From Microvirga sp. (GTDB lineage Bacteria; Pseudomonadota; Alphaproteobacteria; Rhizobiales; Beijerinckiaceae), in assembly GCA_029266525.1 (NCBI GenBank), contig JAQSWQ010000037.1, positions 1-33,940 on the forward strand: a DNA stretch of 33,940 nt, given 5' to 3'. Positions 24,155-31,982 of this stretch are shown one piece after another. The notes under the pieces were generated by a model, which was given only the letters and a program-made list of their open reading frames with translations, did not search any database and was not told the origin of the DNA. The translations under genes and the position numbers were made by a program. Position 1 is the first letter of the stretch, and each line of letters opens with the position of its first letter.

Positions 24155-25065
24155 GCTTCGGCCCAGCTCCGCATCAGGAAGTTGGCGATCGCCATCGGCG
24201 GAGGCGTGATAAGGCCCTCCGGATGCTCGCGGGCGAGCATCCGGCGCACCTCGTCCTTGGCGAACCAGCGCCCGTCCTCGAGCTCGTCGCGGTCGAGCGT
24301 GATCTCCTCGGTCAGCGCCTCGCCGATGCAGCCGATCATCAGCGAGGAGGGAAACGGCCAGGGCTGCGAGGCCATGTAGCGCACCGCGCCGACGCGGATT
24401 CCCGTTTCCTCGAAGGTCTCGCGGCGCACCGCATCCTCGATGGTCTCGCCGGGCTCGATGAAGCCGGCAAGGCAGGAATAGGAGTTCGCGATGAAGCGCG
24501 CCTGACGCGCCAGGAGGCAGCGCTCGCCACGATGGACCAGCATGATCGCGACCGGATCGGTGCGTGGGAAATGCTGGGTCTTGCAGGCCGCGCAGTCGCG
24601 GCGGAAGCCGGCGCAGGAGAGCACGGTCGGTGCGCCGCAATTCGCGCAGAAGCGGTGGCGCGAATGCCAGAACAAGAGCGCCTTCGCCTCGGCTACGATC
24701 CCGAGCTCGTCCGGCGGCAGCAGCCCCTGGACGGCGATCGAGCGCAGGTCGATCGCAAGGTGCTCCGCGCCGCTCTTGAAGAGATCGGCGGCCGCGGGCT
24801 CGAGAAGCGTTCCGAAAACCGGGCGCTCGGCGGCCGTGCCGAGGAAGGCCTGCTCGTGCCGCGCCCCGGCGCGCTCGAGATCGGCAAGCGGGAGAAGGCC
24901 GGTCACTGCCGAACCGTTCTTGCGCAGGATCGGGATGTCGCCGGCAATCGCGACCGTCACCGCGTCGGGGTGGGCGGCATGACGCTCGAGGTCCTGGTCG
25001 CGCTCGGCACTGTGGCGAAGGAGGGGATTGCGGACGAAGCCGAGGCGCTCGGACGAGGGCTGCAC
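24151..25065 (-). CDS. nudC: NADH pyrophosphatase / NAD-capped RNA hydrolase (NudC)
   Basis: A 304-residue Nudix enzyme. A zinc ribbon (Cys140, Cys143, Cys158, Cys161) precedes the full Nudix box at 201-223 (GFIEPGE ... RRETFEETGI), and the NudC-specific SQPWPFP follows at 233-239. The enzyme cleaves NADH to NMNH and AMP and removes NAD caps from RNA. The start is GTG 25065, with AAGGAG six bases before it; the open frame goes on upstream for 55 codons but lacks a site. Its stop overlaps the FAD monooxygenase ATG. The ffs promoter lies upstream on the other strand. Confidence 0.95.
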   Translation of the reverse strand: MQPSSERLGFVRNPLLRHSAERDQDLERHAAHPDAVTVAIAGDIPILRKNGSAVTGLLPLADLERAGARHEQAFLGTAAERPVFGTLLEPAAADLFKSGAEHLAIDLRSIAVQGLLPPDELGIVAEAKALLFWHSRHRFCANCGAPTVLSCAGFRRDCAACKTQHFPRTDPVAIMLVHRGERCLLARQARFIANSYSCLAGFIEPGETIEDAVRRETFEETGIRVGAVRYMASQPWPFPSSLMIGCIGEALTEEITLDRDELEDGRWFAKDEVRRMLAREHPEGLITPPPMAIANFLMRSWAEA

Positions 25066-25162
25066 GATCGCTCCTTTTTCTGGCCGGCGCGGCGGCCAAG
25101 GCTGCTGCTTAGCCGAGTTGCCGCCGCCGGTCATCACGCGCGGCCGGGCGACGCCGCCAAGC

Positions 25163-25191
25163 TTGCCTTCGCCCGCCGCCCGGACCATATA
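25163..25191 (+). promoter_or_regulatory. Promoter of the SRP RNA gene
   Basis: TTGCCT (25163-25168), 17 bases, then CATATA (25186-25191), with the first base of the mature-looking RNA six bases on at 25197. Spacing and position are ideal for a sigma-70-type promoter. Confidence 0.65.
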
Positions 25192-25196
25192 GCCAG

Positions 25197-25298
25197 GCGG
25201 GAGGTTGGCGGGGGACGTTTCACTCGCCAACCGGGTCAGGTCCGGAAGGAAGCAGCCCTAACGAGACCGAGCGGGTCTTCGTCCAGCCTCCCACCCGC
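25197..25298 (+). ncRNA. ffs: Small signal recognition particle RNA (4.5S type)
   Basis: About 102 nt. It contains the almost invariant SRP domain IV sequence GGTCAGGTCCGGAAGGAAGC followed by AGCCCTAA (25234-25261). The ends GCGGGAGG... and ...CCTCCCACCCGC pair to form the long terminal stem, and GGTTGG pairs with CCAGCC. It binds Ffh to make the particle that targets membrane proteins. Position directly before dnaX is standard in alphaproteobacteria. The exact ends are estimated from pairing, to within a few bases. Confidence 0.93.
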
Positions 25299-25358
25299 TT
25301 AAAGGGTCTTGACTGCGCTCCTCCGTGGTTGCCGGGGAGCGCATCTTTCTCCACCTTC

Positions 25359-27158
25359 ATGCCGATGGACGAGACGACCGGCACGCTTCTTTCCGACGAG
25401 CCGGCCCTGCCGGGCTTTGCGCCGGCGGCGCCGGCGGGCTCGCCCTACCGCGTGCTCGCCCGCAAGTACCGCCCCCGCACCTTCGACGACCTGATCGGCC
25501 AGGACGCCATGGTGCGCACCCTCTCGAATGCCTTCGAGACCGGCCGCATCCCGCAGGCCTGGATGCTCACCGGCGTGCGCGGCGTCGGCAAGACCACGAC
25601 TGCCCGGATCCTTGCGCGCGGCCTGAACTATGAGTTGCCCGGCACCACCAAGGCAGAGAGCCGGCCGACCATCCGCATGCCGGAGCTCGGCGTCCATTGC
25701 CAGGCGATCATCGACGGCGGCCATATCGACGTGATGGAGATCGACGCCGCCTCCAACAACGGCGTCGACAATGTCCGGCAGCTCAACGAATCGGTGCGTT
25801 ATGCGCCGGTGTCGGCCCGCTACAAGGTCTACATCGTGGACGAGGTCCACATGCTCTCGGCGGGCGCCTTCAACGCCTTCCTGAAGACGCTCGAAGAACC
25901 GCCGCCGCACGCGAAGTTCGTTTTCGCCACGACTGAGATTCGCAAGGTTCCGGTGACGATTCTGTCGCGCTGCCAGCGCTTCGATCTCAGACGCGTCGAC
26001 GCCGAGAAGCTCGTCGGGCACCTCGCGCGCATCTGCGGCGAGGAGAAGGTCGAGGTCGAGCCGGAGGCGCTCGCGGCGATCGCGCGCGCCGCCGAGGGCT
26101 CGGTGCGCGATTCGCTGTCGCTCCTCGACCAGGCGATCGCGCATGGCGCGGGTACCGTCACCGCCCAAACCGTACGCGAGATGCTCGGCCTCGCCGACCG
26201 GGCTCAGGTGATCGACCTCTTCGCCGCCGTGATGCGCGGCGACGTGCCCGCCGCCTTCGCCGGCCTGCGGGCGCAATACGACGCCGGCGCCGATCCGGCC
26301 CTGATCCTTTCCGACCTCGCCTCCTTCACCCATCTCGTGACGCGCCTCAAGCTCGTGCCGGACGCCGGCAGGGACCCAAGCCTGTCCGAGGCCGAGCGCA
26401 TCCGCGGAGCCGAGTTCGCGAACACGCTCTCGACTGGCGCGCTCTCCCGCGCCTGGCAGATCCTGCTCAAGGCGATCCCCGAGGTGCAGACTGCGACAAG
26501 GCCGGTTGCCGCGGCTGAGATGACCCTCGTGCGCCTGTGCTACGCCGCCGAGCTGCCTTCGCCGGAAGAGGCGCTTCGCCTCCTGAAGGAAGGATCGGCG
26601 CTCCCGGCCTCTCGAAGCAATGGCGGGCAGTCGAGCCGTGCCTCCGGTCCCTCCGCGGCCGGCAACACGGCGCTCGCTGCCCTGCCGCAGCCCTCGGCCG
26701 CTCCGCGCGGGGAGCCTTCGCCCGGGCCGCGGCTGCGCCGCTTCGAGGACGCGGTGGCGCTGGCCGGCGAGCGCCGCGAGATCGCGCTGAAGAGCGCGCT
26801 CGAGCGCGACGTGCGCCTCGTCCGCTTCGAGGAGGGCCGCATCGAGTTCAACCTCGTCGAAGGCGCAGGCCGCAACCTGCCGAACGAGCTCAAGCGCTTC
26901 CTCGACGACGTCACCGGGCGCCGCTGGGCCGTGGCCCTCTCCTCCGAGCCCGGCGCCACGACGCTCTACGAGCAGCGCCAGGCGCTCGAGCGCGAGCGCA
27001 AGAGCGACGCCGCCGGCCATCCGCTCGTGCAGGCGGTGCTCTCGCGCTTCCCGGGCGCGCAGATCGTCGACGTGCGCACGCGCGGCGGGGAGGACTCGGC
27101 CGTCAACGCGGGGGCCTCCGCGCCCGCTATCGACGGCGACCTCGATGACGAGGCGTAA
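25359..27158 (+). CDS. dnaX: DNA polymerase III subunit gamma/tau
   Basis: A 599-residue clamp-loader subunit. YRVLARKYRPRTFDDLIGQD (30-49) opens the AAA+ core; Walker A is GVRGVGKT (72-79), Walker B VYIVDEVHML, sensor 1 FATTEIRKVP and the arginine-finger region SRCQRFDLRRVD. The zinc module of E. coli DnaX (four Cys) is reduced: in the stretch NYELPGTTKAESRPTIRMPE and the following LGVHCQAI only one Cys remains, as in other alphaproteobacterial DnaX. The C-terminal 200 residues match the tau extension that binds polymerase and helicase. I start at ATG 25359; ATG 25365 and TTG 25329 are alternatives and none has a good ribosome site. It leads dnaX-ybaB-recR. Confidence 0.96.
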   Translation: MPMDETTGTLLSDEPALPGFAPAAPAGSPYRVLARKYRPRTFDDLIGQDAMVRTLSNAFETGRIPQAWMLTGVRGVGKTTTARILARGLNYELPGTTKAESRPTIRMPELGVHCQAIIDGGHIDVMEIDAASNNGVDNVRQLNESVRYAPVSARYKVYIVDEVHMLSAGAFNAFLKTLEEPPPHAKFVFATTEIRKVPVTILSRCQRFDLRRVDAEKLVGHLARICGEEKVEVEPEALAAIARAAEGSVRDSLSLLDQAIAHGAGTVTAQTVREMLGLADRAQVIDLFAAVMRGDVPAAFAGLRAQYDAGADPALILSDLASFTHLVTRLKLVPDAGRDPSLSEAERIRGAEFANTLSTGALSRAWQILLKAIPEVQTATRPVAAAEMTLVRLCYAAELPSPEEALRLLKEGSALPASRSNGGQSSRASGPSAAGNTALAALPQPSAAPRGEPSPGPRLRRFEDAVALAGERREIALKSALERDVRLVRFEEGRIEFNLVEGAGRNLPNELKRFLDDVTGRRWAVALSSEPGATTLYEQRQALERERKSDAAGHPLVQAVLSRFPGAQIVDVRTRGGEDSAVNAGASAPAIDGDLDDEA

Positions 27159-27169
27159 CTTCGCGGGTC

Positions 27170-27200
27170 ATCCCGGCCGGAGCGAAGGGAGAGCCGGGAT
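27170..27200. repeat. Short palindromic repeat (ATCCCGGC type) after dnaX
   Basis: ATCCCGGC (27170-27177) and GCCGGGAT (27193-27200) pair perfectly around a 15-base centre, embedded in the string GTCATCCCGG...CCGGGATCCA that is a familiar dispersed repeat in alphaproteobacterial genomes. It lies 11 nt after the dnaX stop. No U tract follows, so a terminator role is not supported. Confidence 0.6.
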
Positions 27201-27257
27201 CCATTCGGACGCGCCGGCGCCGTTCGGGCCACCCCTTTCTGAAGCATGGAGTGAGCG

Positions 27258-27578
27258 ATGCGCGACCTGATGGGCATCATGAAGCAGGCCCAGGCCATGC
27301 AGCAGAAGATGCAGGATGTGCAGGCCGAGCTCGACCGCCTCGAGGTCGAGGGCTCGGCCGGCGGCGGCATGGTGAAAGCCGTGCTGACCGCCAAGGGCCA
27401 GGCGAAATCCTTGAAGATCGATCCGTCGCTCCTCAATCCCGACGAGGCCGAGATCGTCGAGGACCTCATCGTCGCCGCGCTCAACGACGCCCGCGGCAAA
27501 GCCGATCGGGCTGCCCAGGAGAAGATGGAGGAGGTGACGAAGGGCCTGCCGCTCCCGCCTGGGCTGAAGCTTTTTTGA
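27258..27578 (+). CDS. ybaB: YbaB/EbfC family nucleoid-associated protein
   Basis: A 106-residue DNA-binding dimer of the YbaB/EbfC family. The alpha-helical N-terminus (LMGIMKQAQAMQQKMQDVQA), the GGGMVKAVLTAKGQAKSLKI strand region and the ending LPLPPGLKLF match the family closely in sequence and length. GGAG is seven bases before the ATG. The dnaX-ybaB-recR order is conserved across bacteria, and YbaB is thought to work with recombination/repair, though its role is not settled. Confidence 0.96.
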   Translation: MRDLMGIMKQAQAMQQKMQDVQAELDRLEVEGSAGGGMVKAVLTAKGQAKSLKIDPSLLNPDEAEIVEDLIVAALNDARGKADRAAQEKMEEVTKGLPLPPGLKLF

Positions 27579-27600
27579 TGAGAGGAGACGCTGCCTTGCC

Positions 27601-27709
27601 CCCTCTCCCGCTTGCGGGAGAGGGTTGGGGTGAGGGAAGAGTCGCCGGCGCTGCCCTCACCCGGTCGGCGCTTCCGCGCCGACTCGACCTCTCCCGCAAG
27701 CGGGAGAGG
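27601..27709. repeat. Structured palindromic repeat, short copy 4, between ybaB and recR
   Basis: A 109-bp copy. It begins CCCTCTCCCGC-TT-GCGGGAGAGGG and ends CCTCTCCCGC-AA-GCGGGAGAGG, with a middle stem GGTGAGGG/CCCTCACC and a hairpin GTCGGCGC-TTCC-GCGCCGAC in the place taken by the CTCG...CGAG hairpin of the other copies. It lacks the second distal hairpin. The last GGGAGAGG lies 5 bases before the likely recR start codon. Confidence 0.9.
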
Positions 27710-27713
27710 TGAA

Positions 27714-28319
27714 TTGGCCCAATCCGTCGCCGGCCCGGAAATCGAGCGCCTGATCCAGCTCCTGGCCCGCCTGCCGGGGCTCGGCCCGCGCTCGGCGCGG
27801 CGCGCCGCACTGCACCTCATCAAGAAACGCGAGCAGCTGCTTGGGCCGCTGTCCGAGGCGCTCAAGCTGGCGAGCGAGCGCATCGTGGTCTGCCGGACCT
27901 GCGGCAACGTCGATACGGCCGAGCCCTGCATGGTCTGCCGCGACGCCGGGCGCGATCCGTCGATCATCGTCGTGGTCGAGGACGTCTCCGACCTCTGGGC
28001 GCTCGAGCGCGCCGCGGCGGTGCGGGCGCGCTATCACGTCCTCGGCGGCGTGCTCTCGGCGCTCGACGGCGTGCGGCCGGAGCATCTCAATCTCGAGCCG
28101 CTGGTCGTCCGCGCAGCGGAGCCGGAGGTCAAGGAGATCATCCTCGCGCTGAATGCTACCGTCGACGGCCAGACCACCGCCCACTACGTCACCGAAATCC
28201 TCTCCGGCCTGTCCGTGAAGGTCACGAAGCTCGCCCACGGCGTGCCGGTCGGCGGCGAACTCGACTATCTCGACGAAGGCACGCTCTCGGCGGCGATGAA
28301 GCAGCGTACGGCGTTCTAG
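27714..28319 (+). CDS. recR: Recombination mediator protein RecR
   Basis: A 201-residue protein working with RecO/RecF to load RecA at gaps. The helix-hairpin-helix [20 protein letters not shown] (19-38), the four-Cys zinc finger at about 60, 63, 72 and 75, and the Toprim strand [15 protein letters not shown] are all present, and the C-terminus has [30 protein letters not shown]. The start is probably TTG 27714, with GGAGAGG from the end of the adjacent repeat as ribosome site. No ATG is available near the expected N-terminus; starting further up would add residues encoded by the repeat. The TAG at 28317-28319 abuts an RND gene remnant. Confidence 0.94.
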   Translation: MAQSVAGPEIERLIQLLARLPGLGPRSARRAALHLIKKREQLLGPLSEALKLASERIVVCRTCGNVDTAEPCMVCRDAGRDPSIIVVVEDVSDLWALERAAAVRARYHVLGGVLSALDGVRPEHLNLEPLVVRAAEPEVKEIILALNATVDGQTTAHYVTEILSGLSVKVTKLAHGVPVGGELDYLDEGTLSAAMKQRTAF

Positions 28320-28337
28320 CCAGGTGCCGCAGGCGCG

Positions 28338-28607
28338 ATCATCGTCGAAGCCGCCGCGCTGCGCCTGCGCCCCATCCTGACGACCACGGGCGCCGTGGTG
28401 CTCGGCGCCGTGCCGCTTGCCATCGCGACCGGCGCCGGGGCCGAAAGCCGGCCGCAGATCGGTTGGGTCATCGTCGGCGAGATGAGCTTCGGCACGCTCC
28501 TCACCCAGTCCGTCGTTCCGGTCGCCTACAGCTATCTCGCGCGGCTCCGGCGAGGGGACGAGCGCGCGGGCTTGCCGGCGGCCGGGCAGGTGGTTCCCGC
28601 TGAATAG
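28338..28607 (+). pseudogene. 3' remnant of an RND-family efflux pump gene (AcrB/MdtB type)
   Basis: Starting within 20 nt of the recR stop, a frame of about 90 codons runs to TAG at 28605-28607. It reads AIIVEAAALRLRPILTTTGA, then GAVPLAIATGAGAESRPQIG, then WVIVGEMSFGTLLTQSVVPV and a charged tail. This is the last part of an RND transporter: the RLRPILMT helix, the GALPLA.ATG.GAE.R..IG loop and the final GTLLTL.VVPV.Y membrane helix. The other about 950 residues are missing, and no start or ribosome site is seen, so I call it a truncated pseudogene. A short start at GTG 28395 would make only a 70-residue fragment. It is convergent with emrA. Confidence 0.82.
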
Positions 28608-28642
28608 GCGCCGTCTCCCGGCCCTCGCGAGCCCCCGCGACC

Positions 28643-29707
28643 TTACGGGCGTGCGGCAACCGCAGCGCCGCTGCCGAAGATGTCCGCGAGGTTCCGCGTG
28701 CGACCGGTATCGATGCTGACATAGGCGGTCATGCCGGCGCGCAGCGGCGGTTCGCCCGGCCGCTCGATCAGGCGCAGCCGCACGGGCAGGCGTTGGACGA
28801 CCTTCACCCAATTGCCCGAGGCGTTCTGCGGAGGCAGGATGGCGAACTCCGCGCCGGTGGCCGGGCTGATGCTTTCCACTTCGGCGTCCCAGGTGATGTC
28901 GGGGTACATGTCGAGCGTGACGGTCGCCCTCTGCCCGACCGTCACGTGGGTGAGGTCGGTTTCCTTGAAATTGGCCTCGACCCAGGGCCGCCGGTCGGCG
29001 ACGAAGGAGAACAGCGGGGTCTGCGCCCTGACCTGCTCGCCGAGCTGGAGCTTGAAGTTGACGACGACGCCGGCGCGCGAAGCCCTGATCTCCGTATAGG
29101 CGAGATCGAGCGCAGCCCGATCGCGCAGCGCCTGCTTCTCTCGAACCGCGGGATAATGGTCGGTCGGCAGGTTCGGATTTCCGCCGAGCGATGCCTGCAC
29201 GCGGGCGATGCGCTGTTGCAGCATCATCAGGCGGTCGCGCGCCTGCAGCGCTTCGCTGTCGGCCTGCTCGACCCGGGTCGCCGAGCTCACGCCTCGGCCG
29301 GAGAGATCGCGCTGGCGCTTGGCCTGCGCCTCGACGAAGACCAGCCGGCTCTCGGCTTCCTTGGCCTCTGCCCTGGTCTCGCGAAGGCTGGCCTTCAGCT
29401 GCTCCACTGCGGCGCGAGCGGAGTCGATCTCGGCATCGGCCTTGGCGAGCGCCAGCCGGTACGGTTCGGGATCGAGGCGCACCAGCAAGTCGCCGGCCGC
29501 GACGACGGCGTGGTCGCGGACACGCAGGTCGATGATGCGCCCGGACACTTCGCTCGCGACCTGGACGATGTCCGCCTTCACGAACGCGTTCTCGGTCGAG
29601 GAATATCGGCCACCCCGCAGCCAGAGCATCAGCGCGGCGGCGAGCACAAGGGCCGGAATGCCGATCAGCAGCATTGCCCGAAGCGCTCTGCGCCGGCCCG
29701 GCTTCAC
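28643..29707 (-). CDS. Membrane fusion protein of a multidrug efflux system (EmrA/HlyD family)
   Basis: A 354-residue periplasmic adaptor. A basic start (VKPGRRRALRAM) and one membrane span (LLIGIPALVLAAALMLWL) lead to the first half-lipoyl motif (NAFVKADIVQVASEVSGRI), a long alpha-hairpin from about 95 to 185, the second half-lipoyl (RASRAGVVVNFKLQLGEQV) and a beta-barrel with WVEANFKETDLTHV, all typical of EmrA. It starts at GTG 29707, overlapping the marR stop by 4 nt. It should link an inner-membrane pump to an outer-membrane channel; the likely pump is the divergent MFS protein at 30303. Confidence 0.92.
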   Translation of the reverse strand: MKPGRRRALRAMLLIGIPALVLAAALMLWLRGGRYSSTENAFVKADIVQVASEVSGRIIDLRVRDHAVVAAGDLLVRLDPEPYRLALAKADAEIDSARAAVEQLKASLRETRAEAKEAESRLVFVEAQAKRQRDLSGRGVSSATRVEQADSEALQARDRLMMLQQRIARVQASLGGNPNLPTDHYPAVREKQALRDRAALDLAYTEIRASRAGVVVNFKLQLGEQVRAQTPLFSFVADRRPWVEANFKETDLTHVTVGQRATVTLDMYPDITWDAEVESISPATGAEFAILPPQNASGNWVKVVQRLPVRLRLIERPGEPPLRAGMTAYVSIDTGRTRNLADIFGSGAAVAARP

Positions 29708-30228
29708 CGCGCAACCCGTCCATTGTGGCCGCGCGCGCGGCGCGGGATCGGCGGGGGACCGGCGACCGCTGCAGCCCTCCGGGTCGCGGTCGCGCCGTCC
29801 ACGAGTCCGATGATGCCGCTTTTCACGCGCGCCAGCAGCTTCATGAGCTGCTCGCGCTCCTTGGCGGAGAGACCGGCGAGCGCGTCGTCGACGGTCGCCT
29901 CGGCGATGCGCCAGATGCGCTTGTGCACCCGCTCCGCTTCGCGGGTGAGGTAGATACGTTTGATGCGCCGGTCGTCGTGCTGAGCCCGGCGCTCGACCCA
30001 GCCCTTGGCCTCGAGCCGGTCGATCATCCGCCCGGCGCTCGCCTTCTCCACCTCCATCATGTCGGCGAGCTCCGACTGGGAAGCGCCCGGGCGGCGGTGC
30101 AGGCGGGTCAGGAGCAGCCATTGAGCGCGGGTGAGGCCGAGCCGGCGCACGCGGCGATCGAACGCCGTGCGCAGAAGGCGCGCGACGTCGGAGATCATGA
30201 CGCCGATGTACTCGTCGGTATTCGGCAT
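29704..30228 (-). CDS. MarR-family transcriptional regulator
   Basis: A 174-residue regulator. The winged helix spans about 30-105: LTRAQWLLLTRLHRRPGASQ, SELADMMEVEKASAGRMIDR (recognition helix), then the wing with GWVERRAQHDDRRIKRIYLT and its conserved Asp-x-Arg. The C-terminal helix forms the dimer stem, and the last about 30 residues are a Pro/Arg-rich tail. It is the first gene of the marR-emrA transcript and faces the MFS pump gene across a 74-nt gap with a perfect palindrome, so it most likely represses both units until a toxic ligand binds. Confidence 0.93.
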   Translation of the reverse strand: MPNTDEYIGVMISDVARLLRTAFDRRVRRLGLTRAQWLLLTRLHRRPGASQSELADMMEVEKASAGRMIDRLEAKGWVERRAQHDDRRIKRIYLTREAERVHKRIWRIAEATVDDALAGLSAKEREQLMKLLARVKSGIIGLVDGATATRRAAAVAGPPPIPRRARGHNGRVAR

Positions 30229-30255
30229 CCGCCGAGTGTAGCGGCCGGGGCAATC

Positions 30256-30269
30256 GTAAGCTAGCTTAC
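30256..30269. promoter_or_regulatory. Probable MarR operator, perfect 14-bp palindrome
   Basis: GTAAGCTAGCTTAC is a perfect palindrome of 14 bp in the 74-nt space between marR and the divergent MFS gene. Its size and AT-rich centre fit a MarR dimer site, and it lies where both promoters should be. Clear -35/-10 boxes could not be fixed with confidence. Confidence 0.72.
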
Positions 30270-30302
30270 ATTTGCCCTACATACCATCGCCGGGGACATG
30301 GC

Positions 30303-31838
30303 TTGAGCTCCGCCAGCATGACCGCCGACGGCGCCGCGAGCGGCATCTCTGCCTCGCAGCGCTACCTGACCCTGGCGACCGTGGTGCTGGGGTCCTCGCT
30401 CTACGGCACGGCCCTGCTCACCACCTCGACCGTCCTGCCGCAGATGCAGGGCGCGATGTCGGCGACCCAGGACGAGATCGCCTGGGCGATGACCTTCAAC
30501 ATCCTGGCGACCGCCGTCGTGACGCCGATGACCGGCTGGCTCGTCGCCCGCTTCGGCTCGAAGCGCGTCATGGTCTGCTCGATCGCCTGCTTCACGCTTG
30601 CGACCTTGCTGTGCGGGATGGCGCAGTCGCTCGAGATGCTGGTGCTGTGGCGGGTCGTCCAGGGCGGCACCGGCGCGCCGGTGGTGCCGCTGTCGCAATC
30701 GATCCTGCTCGACACCTTTCCTCGCCGGCAGCACACCATGGTGCTGTCGATCTTCGGGATGGCGGTCGCGGTCGCACCGGTGTTCGGCCCGGTGGTCGGC
30801 GGCCATCTCGCCGAAATCTACAGCTGGCGCTGGTCGTTCTACATGCTGGTTCCGGTCGGGTTCCTGTCGGTGATCGGAATGCAGCTGACTCTCGCCTCCG
30901 ACCGGCAGGTCACCAAGGCGAGGTTCGACTGGACCGGCTTTCTCGCGCTTGCGACGGCGCTTGCGGCGGTGCAGCTGGTGCTCGCGCGCGGCGTGCGCCT
31001 CGACTGGTTCAGCTCGCCGGAGATCGTGATCGAGTGCCTGGTCGCGGCGCTCGCCTTCTACATCTTCGTGGTGCATTGCCTCACCACCACCGCGCCCTTC
31101 CTCAACCCGAAGCTCTTGACCGACCGGAACTACGCCATCGGCCTCGCGCTGGTGACGATCTACGGCATGCTGAACTTCACCCCGATGGTGCTGCTGCCGC
31201 CGCTGCTGCAGCAGCACGTCGGCTTCAGCGACGCGCTGGTCGGGCAGGTGATCGGATCCCGCGGCGTCGGCATGACCATCGGGTTCATGACCGCGGGATT
31301 CATGAGCCGGATCGACCCGCGCATCAGCATGGCGTTCGGGTTTTCGCTGCAGACCGTGGCGGGGCTGTGGATGCTGACCTTCGACCTCAACGTCACCATG
31401 GACGTCCTGGTCCTCAACAGCGCGATCCAGGGGTTTGCGGTCGGCGTCGTCTGGGTGCCGATGACCATGGTCGCGTTTGCGACGCTCGCTCCGCAGGACC
31501 GCGCCGAGGCGTCATCGGTCTTCCACCTCCTGCGCAATATCGGGTCGAGCTTCTTCATCTCGCTGTCGATCGCCGAGATCGTGCGCACGAGCGGCGCCAA
31601 CTACAGCCGCATGACCGAAATGATCACGCCCTACAACACGACCCTGGCGATGCCCGGCCTGACCGGGGCGTGGACGTTCGACACGGTGCCGGGCCTCGCC
31701 AAGGTGGCGAACGAGATCGCCCGTCAGTCGGCGATGATCGGCTATCTCAACGCCTTCATGATGTACACGGTGACCTCGGCCTTGGCGGTCGGCTTCGCCC
31801 TCATGGTCCGGCGTCCGAGGGCCGCCCGCGCCGCCTGA
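30303..31838 (+). CDS. MFS multidrug efflux pump, DHA2 family (EmrB-like, 14 spans)
   Basis: A 511-residue inner-membrane protein with about 14 hydrophobic segments. Motifs of the drug:H+ antiporter-2 family are visible: TTSTVLPQMQGAMSAT in span 1 region, GWLVARFGSKRVM (motif A) and WRVVQGGTGAPVVPLSQSIL, then the motif C type stretch AVAVAPVFGPVVGGHLAE. A large loop before the last span is typical. The start is TTG 30303 or ATG 30318; neither has a clear ribosome site. It probably pairs with the EmrA-type adaptor encoded on the other strand. The exported compounds are unknown. Confidence 0.93.
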   Translation: MSSASMTADGAASGISASQRYLTLATVVLGSSLYGTALLTTSTVLPQMQGAMSATQDEIAWAMTFNILATAVVTPMTGWLVARFGSKRVMVCSIACFTLATLLCGMAQSLEMLVLWRVVQGGTGAPVVPLSQSILLDTFPRRQHTMVLSIFGMAVAVAPVFGPVVGGHLAEIYSWRWSFYMLVPVGFLSVIGMQLTLASDRQVTKARFDWTGFLALATALAAVQLVLARGVRLDWFSSPEIVIECLVAALAFYIFVVHCLTTTAPFLNPKLLTDRNYAIGLALVTIYGMLNFTPMVLLPPLLQQHVGFSDALVGQVIGSRGVGMTIGFMTAGFMSRIDPRISMAFGFSLQTVAGLWMLTFDLNVTMDVLVLNSAIQGFAVGVVWVPMTMVAFATLAPQDRAEASSVFHLLRNIGSSFFISLSIAEIVRTSGANYSRMTEMITPYNTTLAMPGLTGAWTFDTVPGLAKVANEIARQSAMIGYLNAFMMYTVTSALAVGFALMVRRPRAARAA

Positions 31839-31982
31839 CGGCTGCAGGCCGCATGGCAGAGCCAGGGGTTCCTTGCTATCAAGCGCTCCACCTGCGCCGA
31901 TGCCCATCCGTCCCGGCAACCCGCGATCGCGACGCCAAGGGAGGGGGCATCCGGACCTTGCGCCGCACGAAGGACGAACGCC

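Noticed and set aside
25359-27158. A programmed frameshift in dnaX giving a short gamma form
   Set aside because: No A-rich slippery heptamer with a following hairpin was seen by eye in the region where E. coli has it.
27560-27600. T-rich run GCTTTTTTGATG at the ybaB end as a terminator
   Set aside because: No stable stem directly precedes the T run, and recR follows in the same direction in a conserved operon.
10905-27709. Reading the GGGGAGAGG repeats as a CRISPR array or as simple terminators
   Set aside because: Copies are dispersed, palindromic and of unequal length, with no regular spacers; no U tracts follow the hairpins.
27612-27713. An upstream TTG that would extend RecR by 34 residues
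   Set aside because: The added residues are encoded by the palindromic repeat and no RecR has such an extension; TTG 27714 with GGAGAGG fits better, though not proven.
30298-30306. A two-codon open frame ATG-GCT-TGA just before the MFS start, as a regulatory upstream ORF
   Set aside because: No ribosome site and too short to weigh; its overlap with the TTG start may be chance.
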